From: Stomoxys calcitrans
Taxonomy: Eukaryota; Arthropoda; Insecta; Diptera; Muscidae
Assembly: GCF_963082655.1 (NCBI RefSeq)
Contig: NC_081552.1
Span: forward strand, 7,904,448-7,968,447
Direction of reading: 5' to 3'
DNA length: 64,000 nucleotides
Notes under the pieces: generated by a model
What the model was told of the DNA's origin: nothing
Databases searched by the model: none
The model's input: only the letters and a program-made list of their open reading frames with translations
Shown here: positions 20,994 through 31,405 of the stretch, in pieces
Numbering within the stretch: the first letter of the stretch is position 1
How the letters are laid out: every line of letters begins with the position of its first letter
Translations under genes and position numbers: made by a program

Positions 20994-22852
20994 CTAGCTG
21001 AACCGGGCACGCTCCACTGCGCCTTCTTTTACTTTCTATGGGACAAAAGTTTCCTTGCAATATTTATTTTCGACAATTAAGGATCTTTTAGTGAAATACC
21101 ATGCTACGAAAATAATATATCTCTTGACTAACAGTTTAACAATAAAAGTGCCTTTATCTGAATCCCTTATGATCTTTATTGGTCTACGAATTTAAGTATG
21201 GATGGTAGGTGTACTCCATCCTTAAAATACTTAATTTCAGCCCGATATTCTCATGATGTCTGATTTAGTGGTGTTTTCGGGGGAGAGGTGGTCCCCCAGA
21301 TACTTGGCCCCTGCTTTTCTCCATATTCCCATTGGCTTAAGAGGACTTTACAGGATGAGGCGTCCCCAAAACACATGGCCCCAAAATAAGTTATCAAATT
21401 CGTTTTCTTATCTCAAATACCTTTCAATTGAGCCACATATTGGCATGGTCGAAAAATTTTTTCCCTTTGGGTATGTTTTGGGAAAGGGTTGATGCCCTAA
21501 ATGCATGGTCCTACATTTGGATATCAAATTCGTATTCTACGTCCAAATTCCTTTATTTGAGCCCCATATTGCGATGGTCACTAAAAAATTGCTGTTTGTG
21601 GGGTACTTTTAGAAAGGAGTAGACCCCCAGAAAATTGTTTCCGAAAATGGGAATCAATTCTTTCTCTACCCCCCAAAACTTTTCATTTAAGCCCCACATT
21701 GTCAAGGTCGGTAAATATGCCCGATTTAGGGGTGTTTTGGGGAGTAGGGTGGTCCCCCAAATTCTAAGCCCTGAAAATATATCAGCAACGTGCTCTATTC
21801 TCATATGTCTATACATCATTCATTTGAACCCCATATTGCCATTGCCCTCAAAATTGGATATCAAATTCGTTTTCTCATCTCATTTAAACTCCTTATTGCA
21901 ACAGTCCCCAAATATGTCTGGTATGTGGTATTGGCCCTAAAAACTATGAATATTTAGTTCCACTCTCTTCAACACCCAAATAGTCTTGGTGAGCAAATAC
22001 GTCCCATTTGGGGGTTGTTGTGGTGGTGGGACGTCCCCTAGACAGTTGGCCCCTAATGTTGATATCAGATACGTGGTCTATCCCAAATACCTTTAATTTG
22101 AGCCCCATATTTCCACAGTCGGCAAACATGACCTGCTTGGAGGGTGCTTTTGGGGATGGGCGGACACTCATTGAGTTGGCCTTGAAAATATATATCGGAT
22201 TCGTGTTCCACTTTAAAAACCCTCTTATTTGAGCCTCATATTGCAGTAGTCAGCAAATACTTACTATTTGGGGGGTGTTTTGGAAAAGGGGTGGACCCCC
22301 AGAAATGGGTCCCACATTTGGATACCAAATTCGTATTCTACTTGCAAATACCTTTCATTTGAGTCCCATATAGCCATGGTCGGTAAATATGTCCGAGATT
22401 TGTGGCTTGGGGACTTGGGGACCACCCCCTAGCACTTGGTCCGACAATTGGATATCAGATACGTTTTCTTATCCTAAATACCTTTCATTTGAGTCCCATA
22501 TTGTCGTGATTGGTCTAAATATATGTTTGGTAGGTTTTAGGGTGGGGCAGTCCCCCTAGGTACTCCATCCAAAATGTCGATACTAAATTTTTACTTTAGA
22601 GCACACAAAATTTCGCTTAAATCGGACCTACCATCTCCGAGATCTGGCGTTTCTGAAAATTAGGGTAATGGGGAGGGTCCGCCCCCCCTTCAGATTTAAA
22701 AAAATGTAGTACCCTATTTTCACCACGGGGTCATTGTGCACCATCTGTGAAAATTTCAAGAAAATCGGTTCAGCCGTTTCTGAGTCTTAAAGGAACACAC
22801 AAACATACAAACAAACCTACAAACACGCACAAATTAATTTTTATATATAAGA
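20994..22852 (-). mobile_element. Non-autonomous Helitron-like element, complete
   Basis: The best copy in the window, 1,859 bp. On its own strand it begins TCTTATATATAAAAATTAA, then an (AAAC/GTTT)n-rich stretch, AACGGCTGAACCGATTTTC, eleven or so units of 140-150 bp, and ends at CTAG (20,994-20,997 read inverted). It is flanked by A and T with no target duplication. Removing it rejoins a type A unit as AAGTTA plus TGACC, which matches the uninterrupted copies. It has no Rep-helicase; it must depend on a partner elsewhere. Confidence 0.9.
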
Positions 22853-23870
22853 TGACCAATATGAACCGTACTTGTCACGGCTGTAAGAAGTCATAGAAAA
22901 ACACCTCATCCAAATTTCAAGCAAATCGAGTAATAATTGCCCCTCCAGAGGCTCAGAAGTCAAATTGGGAGATCTGTTTATATGGCAGCTATATCAGGTT
23001 ATCAACCGATTTAGACCATACTTTGAACAGTGGTTGGAAGTCATACCAAAACGATATGTGCAACATTTCAACCAAATTGGATAATAATTGCGCCCTCTAG
23101 AAGCCCAAGAAATCAAATCGCTATATTGGTTTATATGGCGGCTATATCGTGTTATGGACTGATTTAGACGTTACATGGCACAGTTGTTGGAAGTCATATA
23201 AAAACGATATGTGCAAAATTTCACCCAAATCGGATAACAATTGCGCTCTCTAGAGGCTAAAGAAGTCTAATCGGGAGATCGGTTACATGGCAGCTATATC
23301 AGGTTTTGGACTGAGTTAGACCATACTTTGCACAAATGTTGGAAGTCTCTCGAAAGAGTAAAGCTAGGTGCTTGATATTTTGCACAAATACTTATTTTTA
23401 GTGTAGGTCGGTTGGGATTATAAATGGGCAATTTCGATCCATGTTTTGATATGGCTGCCATATAAACCGATCTTGTGTCTTGACTTCTTGAGCTTCTAGA
23501 GGGCGCAATTCTTATCTGATTTGGATGAAATTTTGCACGAAATAATTTGTTATGATTTCCAACAACTATTCTCAGTATGGTCTAAGTCAGTCCGTAACCT
23601 GATATAGCTGCCATATAAACCGATCTCCCGATTTGACTTCTTGAGCTTTTAAAGGGCGCAATTCTTATCTGGTTTGGCTGAAATTTTGCACATATCGTTT
23701 TGGTATGACTTCCTACAACTGTATGAAGTATGGCCTACATCAGTTCATATTCTGATATAGCTGCCATATAAACCGATCTTCCGTTTAGACTTCTTGAGGC
23801 TTTAGAGGGCGCAATTGTTATCCAATTTGTTTGAAATTTTCGAGGTGATATTTTTCTGTATGACTTGTCT
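22853..23870. repeat. Type A element, part 2, turning into inverted arm
   Basis: 22,853-23,345 continues the minus-oriented copy of 20,876-20,993. From about 23,346 the orientation flips (GAGTAAAGCTAGGTGCTTG, then plus-oriented units) to 23,870. With part 1 this is another palindromic type A copy, interrupted by the Helitron. Confidence 0.7.
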
Positions 23871-23879
23871 TCTATGACT

Positions 23880-24125
23880 TGACCATATTCGTAATCTACT
23901 CCCGAATACCTTTCATTTGAGTCCCATATTGTCATCATCGTCAAATAAGACTGTTTTAAGGGGTTTTGGGACTGGGACTTGGACCCAACTTTTATTATGA
24001 AATTCGTACTCTGCTCTGGAATACCTTTCATTTGAATGCCATATTATCCCGATCGGTAAACTTTTATTTTTGGGTAGTACTCAAATAATATCTTAGGGCT
24101 TGGCTAACATTTTACCTAATAAATA
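23880..24125 (-). mobile_element. Helitron-like fragment
   Basis: Two units (CTACTCCCGAATACCTTTC, GAGTCCCATATTGTC). It ends in an AAATAAATAAATAAA run at about 24,118-24,145. Neither terminus is present. Confidence 0.6.
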
Positions 24126-24136
24126 AATAAATAAAA

Positions 24137-24615
24137 AAAAAATCGGACAATAAATGCGCCTTTAATGGGTCCAAAACATTATATCGAGAGATCGGTCTAT
24201 ATGGCAGCTATATCCAAATCTGAACCGATCTAGGCCAAATTGAAGAGGCCAGTTGAATACCTTAGCACAACTCACTGCCCCAAATTTCGGCGAAATCGGA
24301 CAATAAATGAGCCTTTTTTGTGGTTTTTATGAGCCTAAGACCCTAAATCGGCGGATCGGTCTCTATGCGAGCTATATCAAGATAAAGTTCGATATAGCCC
24401 ATCTTCGAACTTAACCTGCTTATGGACAAGAAAAGAATCTGCGCAAAGTTTCAGCTCAATATAGCTATTTTTAAAGACTGTAATGTCTAAATCGTCTTAG
24501 ATTTTTGCGCTGATCAAGAATATATACATTTTATAGGGTCGAAAATGGATATTTCGATGTGTTGCAAACGGAATGACAAAATGAATATACCACCATCCTT
24601 CGGTGGTGGGTATAA
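24137..24615 (-). repeat. Type A element, A2, 3' truncated
   Basis: A minus-oriented copy with units carrying GGTCTATATGGCAGCTATAT and CAATAAATGAGCC. The outer end reads GAATGACAAAATGAATATAC, CCATCCTTCGGTGGTGGG and TATAAAA, the A2 start. About two units remain. Confidence 0.75.
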
Positions 24616-25061
24616 AAATATTTACATTATTCGTCATATTCCTCATATTAAGTACCAATCGGAATATAAACCGAGTGAGAATTTTGTTTGGTGGAGTGGA
24701 AGTTATCCACTCAAAACAAAACATCAAAAAACATAATTCAGTACAAGTTCTAAATGCACCAGGCATGCAACTAAAAACAATCGCGAAAAGTTAACTCAGG
24801 TGATTTACAAGCAAATCATCTGGACGATTATAACGCAATGTGTTGCGTAATAATCGTCGCATAGATTTGCTAAAACTTCCGCACACGCCCACGCTTGCCC
24901 AATGAAAACCTAGAAGAGTCTTTCAGGAGTCATACGTACGATTATAACGCAATGGGTTGTAAGAGAAGAATATTTCGCGCGCATACGGAAGAACAGTAAG
25001 CTTAAGGCGTTTTTTAGATCCCCCTTTCAATAAATGGATCTATATAAAAAAAAAAAAAACA
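24616..25061. other. Unassigned interval with structured hairpin
   Basis: No recognised transposon units. It holds the hairpin at 24,810-24,871, a second GATTATAACGCAATGGGTTG at about 24,951, and an A-run at 25,046-25,060. No gene seen. Confidence 0.45.
24810..24871. repeat. Two-stem hairpin
   Basis: The inner stem GACGATTATAACGCAA (24,823-24,838) pairs with 24,843-24,858 (one mismatch) around a TGTG loop. The outer stem AGCAAATC (24,810-24,817) pairs with GATTTGCT (24,864-24,871), separated from the inner stem by 5-bp bulges on each side. Function unknown: it may be a transposon end or a structured RNA. Confidence 0.7.
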
Positions 25062-25261
25062 GCACCGCCGGGTATAACTTTCATGGACCAAAAAAGTGAC
25101 AAGAGCAAAATATTATGACAATCGGAACTAATGCGACCTGCACCTTGATCACAATAATTCTAAGCAAATCGGTATACTTATCAATGGGTCCAGCTCTTCT
25201 CCTTCTTATTGTTTCAAAGCTGCAATACCCTCTGCCACAGTGGTGTTGTTTTTATAGGAAA
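25062..25261 (-). repeat. Family I element, short copy
   Basis: Related, inverted, to 51,752-52,433. It has ATACTTATCAATGGGTCCAG, CTCTTCTCCTTCTTATTG and the terminal AATACCCTCTGCCACAGTGG. The interior is mostly deleted. It abuts the Helitron at 25,262. Confidence 0.6.
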
Positions 25262-26425
25262 CTAGCTGGCCCGAGCGCTTCGCTAGCTACACCCTAAAAT
25301 TGCTTTTTGAAAACAGATTGTTTTTTCAATGATCAAGGGCTTTGTTCCACCCTAATTGATTTGTTAAGTGTATTCGTTATCTACTTTGTATATGTGATAC
25401 AACATTTTCAAACGAACCATCCACGGGTGGATCAACCTTAAGATTCACAAGTTCTTCCCATGCTAACCCAAATTGGAGGGCAAAATTTGTACTCTACTAT
25501 CAAAGATCATTTGTTGCAGAATTTTGTCCCGAACGGCATACATGTACCGGTGGAACATTTTTTCTTGGGTTGGGCGGTTGCGTGAATTTCGTCCTACATT
25601 TTGATATAAAATTCTTACTCTACTCACATATATCTTTTATTTGAGTATCATATAGTCCCGGTCGGCCAACATGTACGTTTAGGGGTCGCCAATTGATAAA
25701 GTACCTTTACTCGATATACATGTCCTTTTGAAGGGCTTGGTCTGTAATGTAAATATCAGGTTCATACTCTACTGGCAAAGACATTTCATTTAAGTCCCCT
25801 ATTATCCTTTAGTTTTCTCCCTAAGACATTCATGTCCATTTTGTGTCATTTGTGAGTTTTTGGGGGATGGTGCGGCCCCCAAGAAATCATTGCACCAAAT
25901 TTGTTTCCATGAGATTTGTACTTTACTTCCAAATACCTTTATTTTTAGATACCCATATTGTATAATAGGTAAATATGTACGGTGGAAGGGAGAGGTGGCT
26001 GAGTCTAACATTTTTATCAGCCTCGTACACTACTTCCAATTAACTGTCATGTGCATGTAACTTATGTGCGGCTTTTGAGGGTGGGGTTTTGAGCCCCTCC
26101 CCTCCATATACTTGGAATCAGATGTTTGTATAAAATTCGTACTCTACTCATGAATACCTTTCATTTGGGACAATATGAGTATGTCCCCGTAATAAACATG
26201 TCCGCTTGGTTGGGTTTTAGGGTAGGGCATTCACAAAGGTTACTTGACCTCAAGGTTTTATACAGATTTTGTGTTATTAGGTTACCATAAGGGGCCAAAT
26301 ACAATTTCGCTTAAATCGATGAATCCATCATTGAGATCTGGCATTTTTTGAAATTGGGGTTAGGGAGAGGGTCCGCCCTCCTCGCGGATATCACAAAATG
26401 AAGTACCCAATTTTCACCGGGGGCT
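25262..26425 (-). mobile_element. Helitron-like element, CTAG end present
   Basis: Its 3' end is CTAG (25,262-25,265, read inverted), flanked by T. The hairpin AGCG-AAG-CGCT lies just inside it. Seven or so diverged units follow, then CATTGAGATCTGGC and GAGGGTCCGCCC, the usual 5'-half sequence. The TC end is missing. This is a more divergent subfamily than 20,994-22,852. Confidence 0.75.
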
Positions 26426-27130
26426 AAGCCAGGTATGCTTTTTTTCGCCCACTCCGCTCCACACTTCACTCCCGCTCCTTTACAGTTAAATTGATCATTT
26501 ATTTTTTACAGCTTCATAGGAAAATAGATATGCATACTATTTTTGTCTTTTCTATTACAACATCGAGCTTTAACTCCTATTATATATATTCTTGATCGCC
26601 CTCTATATCGGACTATATCTTTGTAAGGCCCCATACGTATTAACCGATCTCCCGAATTGATTTTCTTTAGCCTGTAGGGGGCGTAATTCTCATCAGATTT
26701 TGCAAATCTATTTCTTTTATGACCTTCAACAATCTTCTCAATTATAGATGTAATCGGTCCATAACCGTAAAAAGCTCCAATATAAACCGATTGTATTTCT
26801 AGTGCCCCTTGAGGGAAATTTGGTTAAAATTTTCATAATTTCTTCTACGACCTCCATCATTTTGCCATGTATGGTCTGAACCAGACTATAAACTGATAAA
26901 ACTCACATATAATCGGACATCCGATTTTACTTCCTATGCCGCTAGAGGGCGCAATTCTTATCGATTTGGCTGAAATTTTGCATAATGATTTCTATATTTC
27001 TCTTACCTGATATTGTTCCCATACAAAAAAACGGAAGCAATTCAAAAACAAATTATAAATAAAATCAATGAAGTTTGTTGATCTGGTATACCAGATTCAG
27101 CCCGACCGAATTTAGCTCGTTTTTACTTAC
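26426..27130 (+). repeat. Degraded type A element
   Basis: 26,426-26,580 is unassigned. From about 26,580 units read CTATATCGGACTATATC, ATTTGGCTGAAATTTTGC and so on. It ends TATACCAGATTCAGCCCGAC, CGAATTTAGC and TTTTTACTTAC, the palindromic terminus with several changes. Confidence 0.6.
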
Positions 27131-27228
27131 TACTTAAAGTCAAACTTTAAGACAAAACCTTTTAAACCTTTTAGAAATCGGTTCTTCAATACGTTTTCGT
27201 GGTGAATTATTAATCTTAATTGTTTTAA

Positions 27229-27440
27229 TCAAGTAAAAAAGCATAATTTTCGGTCGTGACGAACTTTGGATGCCCGGCACCATATATAAATTTATTATTC
27301 TATTTTATTATAACTCCACTATATCCAAATATGGACCGATGCGGATCATGTTCAGTTTAGATGCGAAAAAGCTTTATACATGTCCCAGATTCAAATTTCT
27401 GCCAAATCAGGTATATCAAAAACTCAATGCGCTAACCTAA
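27229..27440 (-). repeat. Type A element, terminal fragment
   Basis: Starts with the palindromic terminus read inverted (AATCAAGTAAAAAAGC, GGTCGTGACGAACTTTGG), then one unit with ATATCCAAATATGGACCGAT. It stops at the mariner end. Confidence 0.55.
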
Positions 27441-27445
27441 ATATA

Positions 27446-27521
27446 TTGGGTTGCCCAAAAAGTAATTGCGGACTTTTCATATAGTCGCCGTTGACAAATT
27501 TTTTCACAGCTTTGTGGATTT
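27446..27521 (+). mobile_element. Mariner-like terminal remnant (left end)
   Basis: Begins TTGGGTTGCCCAAAAAGT directly after TA (27,444-27,445) and continues ATTGCGGACTTTTCATATAG. It is cut after about 76 bp by Helitron sequence. It is the opposite end of the family whose right end is at 822-882. Confidence 0.8.
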
Positions 27522-28025
27522 GTAAATTTGTTTGTTCCGTATAGACTCAAAAGCGGTTGAACCGACTTCCAAATTTTCACAGATTGTGGGGAGCGCTCCG
27601 AAGGAACAATACGGTATATAATTTTCGATATCTCAAAGGGTATATAATTTTCGATATCTCACCCTAAAAGTACCTCCCAAAAATAAAAGTGGACAGATCG
27701 GGGCAATATGGGACTCAAATGTAAGGTATTCGGGAGTAGAATACAAATAGGTCCAAGTACCTAAGGGACTGTCCTAAGGGAAAACCCCCTCAATTAGGCA
27801 TATTGGACGATAAAGACAATATGGGACTCGAATTACGCAGTTGTCAGGAAGGAGGAAAAGGCTATATAATTTATTGATATTGGATAATATGGAAATCATA
27901 TGAAAGGTATGGGAGAGTAGAATACGAATATAAAACCCGGGGGCCACTCCAACGCCAAAAGATCCTCAAACATACATAATAGACGTATGAGACTCAAATT
28001 AAAGGTTTAGGGAGAAGATTACGAA
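27522..28025 (+). mobile_element. Helitron-like element, 5'-truncated, with nested copy
   Basis: Begins in the family's GTTTGTTCCGTATAGACTC stretch, carries three units, and stops where a second TC end starts. The first 50 bp of the family end are lost to the mariner remnant. Confidence 0.7.
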
Positions 28026-29455
28026 TCTATATATATAAAAATGAATTTGTGTTTGTTTGTTTGTTTGTATGTTTGTTTGTTGGTGCGTTTGTAAATTTGT
28101 ATTTTTTTTTTTTGTTTCATATAGACTCAAAAACGGCTAAACCGATTTCTTTGAAATTTTGACAGATTTTGGGGAGTGGTCTAGAAGGAGCAATAGGCTA
28201 TATAATTTTTTGATATCGCATTGGGGGCAGACCCTCCCCCTTACCCCAAATGTACCAGCCAAAAATAAAAGTGGACCCTCCCCCTTATCCTAATTTTCAG
28301 AAACGCCAGATCTCTAGTACCTGAAAAAAAAACAATTTGGTTTTCAAATTTCGGATGGGGTACCTAGGGGGGCTGCCATACCCTAAAACCTACCAAACAT
28401 ATCTTTAGACCAATCACGACAATATGAACCTGAAATAAAAGGTATTTACGATAAGAAATGTCCAATTGTAGGAAAAAGTGTTAGGGTGACCACCCCAATC
28501 CACAAAACACCCCTAAATCGGACATATATACCGACCATGACAATATGGGTTTCAAATGAAAGGTATTTGCAAGTAAAATACGAATCTGATATCCATATGT
28601 GGGACCACGTTTCTGGGGGTCCACCCCTTTCCCAAAACACCCCCCAAACTGTACTTATTTACTGCCCATGGGTATATGGGGCTTAAATAAAAGGTATTTG
28701 GATGCAGAATACGAATCTGATATCCAAATATGGGACCAAGTGTTTGGGGGCCGCCTCTCACCAAAAACATCCCCCAAACGGGACAAATTTATGACCATAG
28801 CAATATGGGGCTCAAATGGAAGGTCTTTGAGAGTAAAGCACGAATCTGATATCAATATTCGGGAAAAGTGTCTATGGGGCCACGCAACCCCCACAACACC
28901 AACCAAATAGTAAGTATTTTCTGACTATTGCAATATGAGGCTCAAATAAGAGGGTTTTTAAAGTAGAACGCGAATCCGATATATATGTTTGCCGACTATG
29001 GAAATATGGGGCTCAAATTAAAGGTATGTGGGAGTAGGCCACGTATCTGATATCAACATTAGGAGCCAACTGTCTAGCGGACGTCCCACCACCATAACAA
29101 CCCCCAAATAGGACGTATTTGCTCACCAAGACAATTTCGGTCTTAAAGAGAGTGGAACTAAATATTCATAGTTTTTAGGGTCAATACCCCAAACCGGACA
29201 TATTTGCTGACTTTTGAAGTAAAGAGTTTAAATGAGATTAGAAAACGAATTTGATATCCAATTTTGAGGCGAATGGCAATATGGGGTTCAAATAAATGAT
29301 ATATAGATATGTGAGAATAGAGGACGTTGCTGATATATTTTCATGGCTTAGAATTTTGGGGACCACCAAACTCTTCAAAACACCCTGGGGCTTAAATGAA
29401 AGGTATTGGGGTAGAGCAAGAATTGATACTCATTTTCGTAAATAAGTAAGTGTTA
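28026..29455 (+). mobile_element. Helitron-like element with TC end
   Basis: Starts TCTATATATATAAAAATG after an A, then a (TTTG)n run (28,040-28,115), then AACGGCTAAACCGATTTC and nine or so units. The CTAG end is missing: the copy stops against LINE sequence at about 29,456. Confidence 0.8.
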
Positions 29456-29457
29456 CA

Positions 29458-29699
29458 ACTACTTACTCTAATTGGCTATGACAGAATATTTCTTCCACTA
29501 GCCGAACGTAGAATAGCGTTCCAAGCGCCTCGATCTTCTGCGCTCATTCTAAAATCTCTGACACCAAGTTTCGAGGTGTCTCCCACAACTTGATCTTTCC
29601 ATCGGGCTTTTGGTCTTCCCGGTTTGCGTGTATCACCGTGTTTGCCTTCAAAAGACTTCTTTGCTGGAGCTTCTTCATCCATTCTAACAACATGTGTTA
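29458..29699 (-). pseudogene. RTE-like LINE, 5'-truncated 3' end
   Basis: Encodes on the minus strand HVVRMDEEAPAKKSFEGKH, KPGRPKARWKDQVVGD and the C-terminus down to a TAG. It is closely related to 9,215-9,447 and keeps its frame. The ending CTATGACAGAATATT and ATTGGC tail match the copy at 9.4 kb. A 5'-truncated, in-frame stub is what incomplete target-primed reverse transcription leaves. Confidence 0.85.
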
Positions 29700-29752
29700 C
29701 AAACGGACGAAATTAGTTTGCCCCCCATCCTATGGTGGAGGGTATAAAAAGA
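29700..29752 (-). repeat. Type A terminus only
   Basis: A 50-bp outer end (ACGAAATTAGTTTGCCCCCC, then CATCCTATGGTGGAGGGTAT). It joins the LINE stub directly on one side and composite flank C on the other. Confidence 0.65.
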
Positions 29753-30160
29753 AAACAAAAGAAGTTTGTGGTCCAAGCCGTAAGATTTTGTACTGAAGTT
29801 TTAAATGGACTGTGAATAATTATTCACAGTTGTCGCAACTATTATTGTTGGAATATCCAGTGTTGAAAATTTTTTCTGATATTTATACCATGGGTAAGCC
29901 GAAAATGCTTATCCATGCGCAACGGTGACACTAGATCGGCCGACAAAAGTGGAAATTCGGTTGAATTCCAAAATAGAAAAAAAGGTTTACAATGAAATGG
30001 AAATCAACAGAGAGCATCACCAACAACTACTGCAGTGCCATCTATTGGGACACATAAATTATTTGAATAGGAAAGCCAACCCGAACAATGAAAATGAGTG
30101 TGAGAGGTACAGCAGAGGTTCGAAGACAAGTTGTCTGTCCTTCGAATAAATACAATATAT
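29753..30160 (+). repeat. Composite flank C, long copy (possibly LTR-derived)
   Basis: Matches 36,511-36,910 over its whole length and 4,213-4,320 in part. Landmarks are TTGTCGCAACTATTAT, a foldable ATGGGTAAGC / GCTTATCCAT pair near 29,890, GCATCACCAACAACTACTGC, and GTTGTCTGTCCTTCGAATAA. The AATAAA and TGTTGG...ATACA ends of the second part recall a solo LTR. But the upstream sequence is shared too, so an LTR alone does not explain it. The 74-residue frame here is broken in the other copy. Confidence 0.5.
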
Positions 30161-30303
30161 AGGAACTAAACTTTTACTGCTTTCGGCTTTGTTTTTTTAA
30201 CCTACCTACACTGGGACAAACTTCCATGGAAACTTAGTGAATGCAAAGAAGTGTAATTAAAAATTGATGTAAAAGAAGGCGCAGCAAAGCGGGCCAGCTT
30301 TAG
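30161..30303 (+). mobile_element. Helitron-like 3' end fragment
   Basis: AAAGAAGGCGCAGCAAAGCG, then GGCCAGC and TTTAG at about 30,303, is a degraded plus-strand version of the family's 3' end. The sequence between 30,161 and 30,265 is not clearly assigned. Confidence 0.45.
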
Positions 30304-30379
30304 ATAGTATACCCATAACCTATGGTGTTGGATATAAATATGTAAATTTAAAATATTTTTATTTTGTAGGAGCGGATTT

Positions 30380-30745
30380 TGAGATTGAAAACCGCTCCAT
30401 TCCGTGTTCAAAACCATCATTTGAGCCCGAAATTCAATGTGGATTTTGGAAGTGGGACGGCCCAGAAAATGGCGATAGTGGGTCCAAATTCGTTCTCTAC
30501 TCCCACATGTCCGGTTTGGTGCTGGTGATGGATTGGCGTAGCCAGAGCCTTTGCTCGCTTGGCCCCCATTTGCATATCAGAATCATTTTCTACTCTCAAA
30601 ACCTTTCGTTTAAGTCCCATATTGTCGTGATAGGTCGTTATATTCATTTGGCGGGCATTTGGGGTGGGGCGGCTCCCTTGACCACCCAACCCCATATTTG
30701 GGTACCAAATTTTTTGCTTACGCACATTTCGTGTTTTGTTTCACT
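30380..30745 (-). mobile_element. Helitron-like fragment
   Basis: Three units, with CATTTGAGCCCGAAATTC, TCGTTTAAGTCCCATATTG and the GGGTGGGGCGGCTCCC block. No termini. It abuts the mariner relic. Confidence 0.65.
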
Positions 30746-31405
30746 GTCAAAAATCTTCAGTTTGGTCTATAATTTAACGATGAGTCGTCTTACAAACGAA
30801 CAACTCTGGCAAATTATTACATTTTATTATCAAAATGTGTCCTCTATTAAAAAAAGTTAATCGCTCCATTCATCCATTTTACGACTAAGCTCATTTTTGG
30901 CTCAATGGGTACGTAAATAAGCAGTATTGTGTATTTTGGAGTAAAGAAGCATTGCAAGAGCTACCAATGTATCCAGAAAAAGTCACAGCTTGGTGCAGTT
31001 TATGGGCTGGTGGCATCATTGGACCGTACTTCTTCAAAGACGATACGACTCGTAACGTAACTGTGAATTGTGAGCGCTATCGTGAAATGATATCCAACTT
31101 TTCTTGTCCAAACTTCAAGAGCTTGACATGTGGTTTCAACAAGACGGTGGACGGAGGCGAGTTCGGTGAATATAGTATTTTAAGTTCAGAACCGGTCAAT
31201 TGGCCGCCTAAATCGTGCGATTTAACGCCTATGTTTTGTGGGGCTATGTTAAAGCTCATCTCTATAGAGACAAGCCCGCTTCAATTGATGCATTGGAATA
31301 CAGCACTGAAGCATTTATTTCTGAGATACGGGCCGAAATGTTTTGAATTTTATGTGTTTTTGTTCTTTTTTAAAAATTTTCCTATAGCTCTTAAAAAAAT
31401 TACCC
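30746..31405 (+). pseudogene. Mariner-like transposase relic, internally deleted
   Basis: The frame from 30,780 starts MSRLTNEQLWQIITFYY, the helix-turn-helix end of a mariner/Tc-type transposase. After a stop and a deletion of the linker it resumes (30,885-31,340) with GYVNKQYC, LQELPMYPEKVTAWCSLWAG and GGIIGPYFFKDDTTRNVTVN. Then come GEFGEYSI and PVNWPPKSCDLTP. The aspartate expected after CDLTP is lost, and part of the catalytic core around QQDGA is replaced by NKTVDGGE. Such proteins cut TIR ends and insert at TA. Clear TIRs were not found, so the boundaries are approximate. It is a dead copy. Confidence 0.75.

Noticed and set aside
27446..27521. Joining the mariner ends at 822 and 27,446 into one element
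   Set aside because: They are 26 kb apart, next to different families, and represent separate truncated copies.
29925..30149. 74-residue frame in flank C
   Set aside because: The homologous copy at 36.7 kb is interrupted by stops and indels.
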